Notes under the pieces: generated by a model
Told to the model about the DNA's origin: nothing
The model's database searches: none
The model's input: the letters and a program-made list of their open reading frames with translations, nothing else
Made by a program: the position numbers and the translations under genes
Part shown: positions 12,281 through 24,345 of the stretch, in pieces
Layout of the letters: the number at the start of each line of letters is the position of its first letter
Numbering within the stretch: the first letter of the stretch is position 1
NCBI RefSeq assembly: GCF_965363235.1
Contig: NC_134839.1
Location: 115,252,517 to 115,316,516 of the forward strand
Direction of reading: 5' to 3'
From: Mytilus galloprovincialis
Lineage: Eukaryota > Mollusca > Bivalvia > Mytilida > Mytilidae
Length of the DNA: 64,000 nt

Positions 12281-12730
12281 AACAAGAATGTGTCCATAGT
12301 ACACGAATGCCCCACTCACACTATCATTTTACATGTTCACTGGACCGTGAAATTGGGGTCAATACTTTAATTTGGCATTAAAATTAGAAAGATCATATCA
12401 TAGTTAACATGTGTACTAAGTTTCAAGTTGTTTGGACTTCAACTTCATCAAAAACTACCTTGACCAAAAACTTAAACCTGAGCTTCACACTATCTTCTTC
12501 TTTGTTCAGTGGACCATGAAATTGGGGTCAATACTTTAATTTGACATTAAAATTAGAAAGATCATATCATAGGGAACATGTGTACTAAGTTTCAAATTGA
12601 TTGGACTTCAACTTCATCAAAAACTACCTCGACCAAAAACTTTAACCTGAAGCGGGACGAACGAACGAATGGACGAACGGAGGCACAGACCAGAAAACAT
12701 AATGCCCCTCTACTATCGTAGGTGGGGCAT
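12281..12730 (+). mobile_element. Pearl/Helentron-like element, family A copy 2
   Basis: Same family as 330-812 in opposite orientation. It starts ACAAGAATGTGTCC, has two core units with GACCAAAAACTT and TCAAAAACTACCT landmarks, an ACGA/ACGG-rich stretch (12656-12682), and ends in a hairpin with stem ATGCCCC/GGGGCAT (12701-12730), followed by A-rich flank. Confidence 0.72.
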
Positions 12731-12954
12731 AAAAAGTATGTTCCCTATTGGAATTTTGAAAACAAGGATCCATTTTAGTCCACAATGTTGAGGAGTTGCC
12801 TTTGTTGAATATGCACATGAAGGTAGGTTATTAACACATACTCTTTAGAGCCTCAGTTATTGGTTTCTAATCCAGTGTGACAGGATTGATATCATGTGAA
12901 TTCTTCTGTACAGGAAAGGAATGCTCAGTTATGTGTTTACTGTGAAGAACATTT

Positions 12955-13620
12955 GTTGTGTTAACCATTAACGATAAACCATAACGTATAGGTCTGGTCA
13001 GATGAACCTTACCACAGACAAATACACCTTACAATCATTCCTTAATCCAAATTTAGTTACTCTGAAAAGTTAGCATAAATTTACTGATGACCATGAAAAT
13101 GAGGTCAAGGTCGGTTGAACCTGCCAGACAAGACATGTTCACCTTACCATCATACCATACAACTACTATCTTTGAACTATTGTAACGAGTATCAAAGAAA
13201 GAGACCAAACCATTAATAGTTAACATTGACCAATGAACCATGAGGTCAAGGTCAGATGACCTGTCCAACAGACACATATATACACCTCTTTCAATAGTTG
13301 ACCTATTAATTATAGAATATGAGAAATAGGTCAAAGTATGAGAAATAGGTCAAAGTATGCATACTTAACATTGATAAATGAAATATGAAAATGAGGATAA
13401 GGTGACTGACAGATGAACCTGCCAGACATATGCATCTTAAGATCATACCATACTTGATTTAAAGTTAGCTTTCTGTTTATAAATATGAAAAATGGACCTA
13501 ACCAAGTAACTTTAATGTTGATCACGGATTCCTGGTCCATGAAATGAGGTTGAATTCAGATGAACCTTTAGACATGAAATATGAAGTTTTATACTAATAG
13601 TTTACTCAGCTGATGCCATA
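12955..13620 (+). repeat. Core tandem repeats of family C (about 165 bp), copy 1
   Basis: About four diverged units sharing GACC(A/-)ATGAAAATGAGGTCAAGG, CTGCCAGACA and CACCTTACAATCAT. The same core forms the array at 25556-26655. No microsatellite or hairpin end was recognised here, so this is probably a truncated element. Confidence 0.7.
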
Positions 13621-13931
13621 TAGTAATCCTTACATTAATGTCGCACATTCTGAGACTTTCTTCCCAGGCAAGACAACAATGGCCTCCAAATATATGCTGT
13701 ATCAGATAGACATTGATCTCTGTCAAATGAATATCAATACATCTATGCAAAGTCTGTTTAAATATTGATTTGATATAAGAACCCTACATAACAGACCAAA
13801 ATTTGTCTCTTATTTCGTATTTGAATGTTCCAAAATCAATCAAAATCTTCTACACATGCATGTATTATGCATTTCATACAATATATTTCTTTTTAGATGC
13901 AGCTTGTTTCTGAAAAACTTAATGATTTAAG

Positions 13932-14089
13932 AAATAATTCATGGGGGCTTGAATATATCGTGATTTTACCACGGGTTGGCCCTTTATGACAAATATTTTA
14001 CCCCTGAGCGATAGCGAGGGGTAAAATATCGGCATAAAGGGACAACCCGTGGTAAAATCTAGATATATTCAAGCCCCATGAATTATTTC
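13932..14089. mobile_element. Palindromic (foldback) element
   Basis: A 158-bp near-perfect inverted repeat with almost no loop. The left arm starts AAATAATTCATGGGGGCTTG and the right arm ends CAAGCCCCATGAATTATTTC, with TTTTACCACGGGTTG mirrored by CAACCCGTGGTAAAA and an inner ATTTTACCCCT/AGGGGTAAAAT. The flank to about 14570 repeats parts of it (TTTTACCACGGGTGTG; ACATTCTAACGTCAT against ATGTTAGAATGT), so the parent element may reach there. Confidence 0.8.
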
Positions 14090-14569
14090 GATTCTGATAG
14101 GACACATACGGCAATTCTTTTGGATCGAAGTGCTCTAGGTGTAGGCAAATATTTGCCGTTCCCATAAATAAACGCACTAATAAACTAGCGTAAAAGAACG
14201 GAGCAAACTGCATTAGTGACATGCTTAAACTATTTAAAATAATGTATTTAGACAGTTTTGGATGAATTTGAATGATAATTTATTTATATGTCTTATATGA
14301 TGTACAATAAAGGGCTTTTGCCACATTTTAGCATCATTTGTGTATGTTTCCTTGTGATGATTTTCGGATTCACAAGCGTGTATTTTCCCGTAAAATGCTT
14401 ACATTCTAACGTCATTGTTCTATGACGTCGGGTATCTCATTCATAAAAAAGCATATGACGTGGGAGTACAATCGGAACAGTACTGGCAATATATTCATAT
14501 TTTACCACGGGTGTGTACTCAAAGCGTTTGAAGGACGTCATGTTAGAATGTTCAATAGTGACCTACATC

Positions 14570-17500
14570 AAGTTTCTGGTACAGGCAATGACATTTAATG
14601 AACACAATTCTACAATTTAGTTTTTACCCATCAATCATTAAGCATGTCTATGGGAAGCTTCCTTATATTCTATAAACTAATAAATTTCAAGCTTGTATGT
14701 TGTAGGGGGTCTAGGTAGGGTCTTCATATCTATAAACTTTCATTTTTCTCTTTTCTTTCTTTTTTGGTCATTATTCTCTATTCTACAAACACCAAACAGA
14801 CCATTATTCTAGCTGTAGGCTGAAAATATCCCTGTATTCTATTCCTCTTTAAGGACAAAAAAACATAAGAAAGCTCAAATTTGTGTGTATTCTTTATTAT
14901 CAATTGTCAAACTTGAAACAGTATAAACAATTTCTGAAATACTGACTTAATGATCTCATTAGGCATATAAGTATTTTATCATTATGTTGCCTATCAAGAT
15001 TATGGCATAATATGTCGTCACTCATGATTATGACATATTATGTCATCTCTTATGATTGACATGTAATGTCATCTTTCCTGATTCTGACATATCATTTTGT
15101 CTCTCACGATTCTGACATATTATGTTCTCTATTCAATAATAAATTATATCATACGATAAGCTGACTGTAACACAGGGAATGTTTTCATAACTTAAACAGA
15201 AGTCAAAGATTAAGTCAGGTGAGCAGGTGAACAAAAAAATAGAAAAAAAAATATTCATGCAAAATTTAATTCAGATATATAATATGACATAATAAAAAAA
15301 CAGATGGATTTCTATTATGACACAAAAAATGGATGGAATTCTGACATGACACATAAATGGATGGAATTCTGTAATGACACAAAAATGGATGGAATTCTGA
15401 CATATATAAAAAGACAAAAACATAGAATTCAATCAAATAAAAATAGTGCAAGATAACAAAAAACTATAAGACAAACCAGGGACGGATTTCTGGTAACTGA
15501 ACACTGACGTAATAAGATCTCTATAGCAACAGAACAAAAAATATAAAATCAATGATAAATATGTACTTGATTTCACGTGATTTCATATGATCACCATGGC
15601 AACAATGGCAATAATGATTGTGAAATGAAAATTGATAATGAAATATAATTTTATATGTAATTGATGAAAACAAAAACAAACTACATGTAAAAATAACCAT
15701 GTGTATATTAGGTCACATACATATAAATGAGTGTAGAAAGTATTACAAGTCACATACAAATATTTGACATAAAACACTTTGATCATAAATCTGTTTTGTA
15801 AACAATGAAATGCCATGCTTAAACTAATTCCTCAAACCTTTTTAAAGTAGTAAATTTGCCTTTGTTTGTTAATTCATGTAACATCTTTTATTGAACACGT
15901 ACAGCAATTGATGATGAACAAAAGGTGTATTACATAAAAAATTATTATAACATTTGAAGAAGAGGCATACGAATCATCTCCATCCAAATATGTGGCTTTT
16001 TTTTCATGGAATAATTTAAAACAAAAAGTCATTAAATAGAATAAATAGAACAGATATGGCAAGAACACATAACATGATGGATTTTAAAAAAAAATTGACA
16101 ATTAAAATTTTTGAACAATAAACAATCCAATTTAAAGAATACAATATAGGTGTTGATCTCTGTGGAGCTTATTAATGGGGACCTTTTAATTTCTCCTGAG
16201 AGATATCCATTACTCATTAATTTATTTACCTGAAGAAACAAATGGTCTGTTTCATATTCTTTCAATGGGACAGTTTATTCAAATATTAAAATGGACACAG
16301 GTAAAGCTACTCAATTTATGGTAAGTTTGTAAGTTTAATTATCATAATGAGAACTTCAATTTTAAAGGAAAATAAAACTACTGTGGTTGTTCAAAGAAAA
16401 TATAGATAATGGAACAAAAACATGTTATGTCTATTTTAAAATAGAAATAAGTATGTTCTCAAAATTAAAATTTAATGATTTACAAATCAAAATATATTAC
16501 ATGAGGAATTAAGGCAGATGACCGTATATGTATATGTATAATGAAGAGGTATATGGTATCAACACAAGAAAGCACTTTTGTCATACTAAAGACATTATCA
16601 CAATACTACGACGGAAGAATGATATACCGGTACGATAAATACTCCTGTTTTACAGAAATCTACAATAAATAATTACTATAATAAATCTATCTTCACTTTA
16701 AACAATCAATAAATAATTCAATCTAATAACAATTAATTACTTTAAATTACTTTGTATTTACAAATAAATATAACTATATTGGTCACATGAATCGCTTTTA
16801 TACTCTTTTGGAAACATGCTCACATTCTTTGTTAATATTTGATCAGTTCTATTAATTTCCACAATATTTATCATCAAGTAGATTAATACATTTGATCATT
16901 TTAGGCATAATTTAACACACATCATTAAAAGTAATACTTTCATAATTGAATAAAACCATATTAATACTTCACAATTAAAAAGATTCTCCTTTCTTAAAAT
17001 TTCATTCTTAAAATGTCATTATTTTCGGGAATTTAAAGCTTGTACTGAAACTATTTGTCTGAAACATAAAAAAAATCAGAGCGATTATCAGTGACATGAT
17101 GCTAAAAACAGTTGCCAGGAATATCTATATATTCTAGGAGAAACCAAATTATTTAACACATGAAAATTGTTTCAAAGGCATATATAAATGTATTACCCTC
17201 AAATGAGCCATCAGGTCATAAAAGTAAAATTCTCATTTCAAAAAAATAAATATCATTTAATAAAATATTAGCAATATTTCACTGGGTTGATAAATTATTT
17301 GTTGTAAAAAGAATGTTTTAAGCTACAATAAAGCAATTCATTATAAATATGTAAAGTTAAAATGAGACAGAATGACTAATGTATGATTAAATATAAATAT
17401 GCATATAATAATGGAATGTAAAAATACAGTGGAATGACTGTTGCCATGTAAAACAAATGGACGGGATACACATATATTATATAACTCTGGATGGGATCAT

Positions 17501-17644
17501 AACTGAATGGACGGACATAAGTCATTGCACAATTTCTTGACCAAGAATAAATTACTTTTCTCTCTCATCAATCAAACTCATTCACACATCTAATGCTTTT
17601 CTCACTATGTAATACTGTTTCTATAGTAACACCAATGATAACTG
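14570..17644. other. Region 3' of NEK10, no gene recognised
   Basis: Very AT-rich. It holds short degenerate repeats of TATGACATATTATGTC type (14995-15130) and ATGGATGGAATTCTGACAT type (15300-15400). Part of it may be NEK10 3' UTR; several candidate minus-strand poly(A) signals exist, so no end is assigned. No coding region is supported. Confidence 0.5.
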
Positions 17645-17835
17645 CTACCTCGGTGTTTCAAAATGTCTACTGTTGGTAATTTCTGTTCTGATTGGTCCAA
17701 GTGGAGGAGTTCTTTCCCTTGTACTTGGAGTGACATTATAATATCCACACTGCTTCAGTACACTTTCAATCATATATTGCATCTGTTCATAGGTGACACC
17801 ACCGTCTCTGTTGTCAGGATCACACTGATTTGTTT
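17645..17835 (-). CDS. NEK10: NEK10 terminal coding exon 24
   Basis: 191 nt ending with TAG (17647-17645). Encodes GVTYEQMQYMIESVLKQCGY, matching human GITYEQMQTVIEEVLEESGY, and ends RHFETPR. Confidence 0.92.
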
Positions 17836-20800
17836 CTAAAATATATAAACTTATTATTAATTATGTATTCATTGTCTTCATTCTCTTTTACAGAAAGTGT
17901 TGAGTCTGTTTTATTGCACTGAAATTGGTCATAATGCCATGAAGTTTAATTAGATGATAGATATATATCTTATTTTATCTTAGGGTTAACTATTTTTTTA
18001 AGAAAGGTTTGAAGAGTTTAATTATAAAGTTGTAAGGGGAGTAACTGAAACATTTCAAAGTCATCAATTTAAAATATGAAAATTATATGTGAAATAAAAT
18101 CAATCAATGTCTTTCTATGTTGTGATGTTACACTATTGTTTTGGGTAAGGGTGAAGGTTGGTACCTATTAAAACGTTTAATCTTGCTGCATTTCTTTGCA
18201 CCTGTTGGATGTTAAGTGGTTGTCGTTTGTAGATGTGGTTCATAAATTTTTCTCAATTCTAGTTTTTTTTTTATAGATTACACTGTTGATTTTCCTGTTT
18301 GAATGGTTTTACACTATTAAATTTTTGGGGCCCTTTAAAGCTGTACCGTGTGAGCCAATGGTCCTTGTTGAAGACAGTACCTTGACTTATAATGGTGTAC
18401 TTTTACAAATAGTGACTTGGATGGAAAGTTGTCTCATTGGCATTCATACCACATCTTCTTATATCTATGAATGTTATATTATTTCCCTTTGTTTAAAGGA
18501 TATTGGTAATATACAAACCTAATCTATCTATTCCTCTTGTTTCTCCATCAGACATATTTTCTTTGTCCTGTGAACTGGTAGAACTAGAACGACTTCCACT
18601 GTCTACTGGCCCTAAGTTTAAATCAATTACCTCCCTTGAGCCACACATCAACTAAAACATCAAATAAAATTATATGACAAATATTTTCCTGAAGTCTTCT
18701 GATTATATGTCTTTTCATGTAAATGCATTTATGTATTTACTTCAAAATGTTCCGTACAATGGCTTGAAACAAGATTCTGTCCTAATATGATGGTATTCTG
18801 CTTGCCCCACTTGATCAAATTTAGATCAAATAGATTTTTTGAGTTATTAGTTTCATTGTTGTTATACAACAATTCAGAGTATGGTCCTTAGGTCTATTCT
18901 ATTATATCAACTCTAAATAACTAACTATATAAATAGAACTTTAGTACCAATTATGCAATATTTAAATCAGCTTACTGCACAATGATCAAACTTATAGCAG
19001 CTAGTTTTGTAGGCCTGCTTAATAATCAAACTTATATCAGCTAGTTTTGTAGGCCTGCACAATGATCATGCATATTTTAGTTATAAGAGATTTACTGATA
19101 ATAAGAAAGCCAATAATTTTTCAAAACTAAAAGAAAGAACTGCTTCCAGAGTTCATACAGAATCTGTTTTGTGCGTTCATATCAGAGTGAATTTCTTTTA
19201 AGTTGTCTCTTAATCTAAAACTTATTATGTAATTTTATTCTAGTTTGTATTGTTCATTACCATTTAAACTGTCTAAAATATTTATCAAGTTTAAAAAAAA
19301 ATATAAAAACTAAAATTAAATTTAAGAAGCATCTTACCTTTTTTAATTCACTTTTCAAATTAAAGGTTGTACTATGAGAGGCAAACAATGCTCTCTTAAA
19401 TCGTTCAATCATTCTCCTCTTCGTGTGGGGTCTCAATGTAGGGGGTAACTGAGTTATATATAGTATCTTATGAAGCTGATGCAACATCTGTAGTATTGGG
19501 TCACTTATTTGTCGAACACGTCTCTGTGAAATGGTCAATGTTGGAGTATTAGCACTGTTTGGACGTTTAACTTTTTTCTTACTAGAACGTACAACATTGA
19601 CTGTTGGACTACTGTTTGAGCGATGGTACTTTTTAAGTGATAATCCCTGAAGATGACCATTGACCAGAGGATCAAGAGAAACAGTTGCGCTTGTGGTTGT
19701 ACTGTTATTAGGTGATGGGTCACCAGAACTAAGTCCTGAATCACGACTACTTTTCCACGGAATATCTAAGTTCAAAGGTGTTATTGAAGATTTGGATTTC
19801 TTTAATTTCCCTCCATGAAATACTTTAGGAGATCTTGGTGGTTTAGGAAGTTGGTGAGTGACATATAGACTTGAGCGATCAAGGGATCGCTGACTACCAG
19901 CACTATTTTCTCGACTGTCATTTTCACTACTGTTATAACTGTCATCATCATCACTTGTCCAGCCTGAAACTAAAATACCTAAGTTATTAGTAAAATTATA
20001 AACATGCTCTAATAGGAGAGAAACATTTCAAAAAGGTTAAATCAATCAACATCCTACATGGATGGATTGATTAATATTTAACATCCAGTGAAAAATACTT
20101 AATGAATATCATGAATAGTACATTTTCATGTGATATGAATATGAATTCTGTTTTGTGCTAGACCAAATCACTGAATCAACTTTAACATATTGTGACTTGG
20201 ATGGAGAAATGTCTCATTGGCACTCATACCACAACTTCTTATATCTATTTTATCATGCTGTTTCACAAGATTTCCAAAAATACTTGTCATCCGACCCATT
20301 ATTCTGACTACACACCATTCTCTGTTCTATCTGCTATTAGCATTATGTGCTGCAAATATCAATCTTAAAATGGTTTAAAACACCAGAGATTGAACACTGT
20401 ACAGCCTGCACTCAAGACGTCACCAAGGAGTTAAACATTGTAGTTGTCTTTTGGTTATTTGTGTAGTTAATTTGCTGCCTTATTGAGACAAACATCCTTT
20501 TTCAATCAAATGAGAAGACCCAATATAGAATTACTATTGACTATACCTATACGTCTATATAGAATTACTATTGACTATACCTATACGTCTATATAGAATT
20601 ACTATTGACTATACCTATACGTCTATATAGAATTACTATTGACTATACCTATACGTCTATATAGAATTACTATTGACTATACCTATACGTCTATATAGAA
20701 TTACTATTGACTATACCTATACGTCTAACTTTCATACCTCTTTCAATCAAAGGAAAAGACCCAATATAGAATTACTATTGACTATACCTATACGTCTAAC

Positions 20801-23800
20801 TTTCATACCTCTTTCAATCAAAGGAAAAGACCCAATATAGAATTACTATTGACTATACCTATACGTCTAACTTTCATACCTCTTTCAATCAAAGGAAAAG
20901 ACCCAATATAGAATTACTATTGACTATACCTATACGTCTAACTTTCATACCTCTTTCAATCAAAGGAAAAGACCCAATATAGAATTACTATTGACTATAC
21001 CTATACGTCTAATTTTCATACCTCTTTCATTATCATCAAGATCTTGATTAAGTTGTGAGTTACATCCAGAATTCCTCAGTAATTCAATATCAACAAAAGC
21101 TGGATCTAATATTTCAGCATCTTTTAAGTCTGAGGCCCCTCCACTTCCTGCTAAGTTGGCTAGACGGTCGTAACGTTCTTGTGACAAAACAAATAATCTG
21201 TGATAGTTCTGCATATTCTGGTTAGCTTCAAAATAATGCCTAAAAAGAGAGAAAATCAAAAATGATTTGAAATTATTTTTTCCAAATTCCATAAGGTCTT
21301 GAATACTAAAATATTCTTGTTTTTTATGCTGTTGGAAAAAAGAACAGATTGACTGCTTATACTGTTCAGTGGCAAATCAAATGCATTTTCATGTTGAAAA
21401 CATGAATGTAAAATGTGTTTTGCACTTAACTAACACACTGAGTCAAGATTTTTACGAATCAGTTCACATTAAACTAAAACTGAGCCACTGAGATGGTTTA
21501 GATAAAAGGTATATTGCGAATATTGTATATTGTACCAATCTTCAATTTTTAAATTTCTTTTTAACACTTTGACAACTAGATATCATTGAGATGGGAGCCA
21601 TCTCTGTGGGCCCCGCTGTCAATAACGTGGGGTAAATAAGTTGTATGGATAATCTGATATGAAGCATTATTTGAAGTTATTACATAGTCTCATGTGTGAT
21701 TTTGATCTAAGATTTTAAGTTAAAACTGATAAATATTCTCATCTTACTTTCATAGTATAATAGTGATATGACTGCATGATGTGAACTCATTGATAACTAC
21801 TCTAAGGTGACTTCTGGATATATGGATTGATGTTTGAACAATATGTTTAAAGGTGCTGCCCAATTGATATTTGTCACATATTTTTAGAATTATGCCTTCA
21901 ATATATTATGACCCACCAAGTATAAAGTATGAAATATTAATGGTTCTCGAGAGGTAGAGCGGACACAATTTGTTAAGAACAACGAACAGATGGACAGACC
22001 GACAGACTGATCTTAGACCTAGGATGCATACATTATGACACATTCTCTTGTGTTGGTTAATATATATGTTAAGTTGAAAATGTTTGTCAGGTATAAAGTA
22101 TGAAATAATAACAGCTGTCCTCTCAAAATATAATGTGGATCAAATTTGTTAGCGATGGACAGACCAACAGACAGACAGACCTTTGACCTAGGAAGTGGTA
22201 CATATATCATGACACACCCTCTGGTGTTGGTTAAAATAGATGTCAAGTATAATATTTGAAATCATAACGGTTTTCAAGATATAGAGCGGACACAATCTTC
22301 ACCACAGGACACAGGGTTGTCAACTGAAACCAAAGTTTTTTTGACGTTGACCTTTGACCTAGGAAGTTGTACATACATCATGACACGCCCTCTGGTGGTG
22401 GTTAAAATGTATGACAAGTATATACTTTGAAATCATAACGATTATCTAGATATGGAGCGGACACAATCTTCACCACAGGACACAGGATTGTCAACTCGAA
22501 ACCAAAGTTTTTGACCTTGACCTTTGACCTAGGAAGTTGTACATACATCATGACACAACCTCTGGTGGTTGTTAAAATGGATGTCAAGTATAAACTTTGA
22601 AATCATAATGGTTATCTAGATATGGAGCGGACACGATCTTCACCACAGGACACGGGGTTGTCAACTGAAACCAAAGTTTTTGACCTTGACCTTTGACCTA
22701 GGAAGTTGTACATACAACATGACACACCCTCTGGTGTTGGTTAATAATCATGTTAAGTATTAAGTATGAAATCATAACGGTTCTCTAGATATGGAGCGGA
22801 CACGAAAGTGTTACGGACGGACAGACGGACGGACAGACGGACGGACGGACAGACTGATCACTATAGGGCGACCCGCCGTCGGCGGGGCCCTAATAACGGG
22901 GATCCAGAGCACCAATACTTTTATCATGGCCTATCAAACAAATATAAAATTTTATTTGTTCCTTTTTTATATCGGAAATCTAAATTAATCAACTACATGA
23001 TGACCTGATTTTCTGCTGTTAACAAACACAATAATACAACTAAACCTTGACTACTTATTGTCTTTCTTTGTCTCCATGTCAACTCTAAAACATGTTTTAT
23101 AATTATGTTTTATTTGACTGTACCTTTGAGCTTTGTGCCTCTCTTTTTCTAACTTTTTCTCCATAGTGGATTGTTGTGTGGCCATGCTATCTATATGTAC
23201 CATCAGTTTATCAGCCATAGTGCTAGCTACTTCAACAATATCTGGACGTTTCTCTGGGGACTCACAAATACAACTAAAACAAGAGTTAAATTGCTACATA
23301 TTATCATAACAACCTTTTCATGTGAAATATTTTCAATCAAATTTAGAATCTTTTATTTAAATTTTTATATTAGATTGAGAAATCTTGCAGTAGTCATTGA
23401 AAAAGTGATACATCAGAAGATATCATATCTAATTTTCATACCTCTATCATTGTCATCAAGATCCTGATTGAGTTGTGTGAATTACATCCAGAATTCCTCA
23501 GTAATTCAATATCAACAAAAGCAGTAAATTACCCGTAATCAATGTGAATATGTACAACTTACGTTTTAGCCACATTTATTAGCCTATCTGTATAAGTCCC
23601 TGATGGAATTGGGTCATAAGATGCTGAACATATCTGTAAATAATAAATATAGTAATTTCTTAATATCCCTTTATCAATTAAAATTATATAATTTGAAAAC
23701 TACTACAATATATATGTTAAGGGGCCAGCTGAAGCTGGATTTTCTCACTGCATTGAAGACTCATTGGTGGCCTTGGGCTGTTTTCTGCTTTTGGTCACAT

Positions 23801-24310
23801 TGTTGTCTCTTTGAAACATTCCTCATTTCAATTTTAAAGATACTTTATATATACTAAAACATTAATTGAAAATAAAAACAAGGGAAAAAATTCATTTTAG
23901 CAATGTAAAAAAAGTAACATTCATGAAGAAATGTACCATCAAAATTCTATCACTTAAATATTATGAATATATTTCAAAACCCTCTTCCTTAGGCTTAACA
24001 TATACATTTACTAAGTGACATGTAATGGTGACTGGCCATAGCATATGAAACTATAAAAACCTCTTGGTAACCATGAAAACATGTAAACTAACCTTAGTAA
24101 CTAATGACAACATGTTATCACTATAAAATGGAGGCTTTAACATACACATCTGATACAGAATACATCCTAAAGCCCAAACATCAGCTTTCTCTCCATAAGG
24201 TTGGTTCTGCACTATTTCTGGGCTGAAAAAAAACCCAACACTTTACATTGAATGAATACTTCATGTGAAAACATAGAAGAAAAAAGACCCTTCCTGAAAT
24301 TCAATACAGA

Positions 24311-24345
<35 letters not shown>

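Noticed and set aside
22791-23008. Frames with TDGRTDGRTD repeats
   Set aside because: Translation of the GGACGGACAGAC microsatellite at the end of the family B element.
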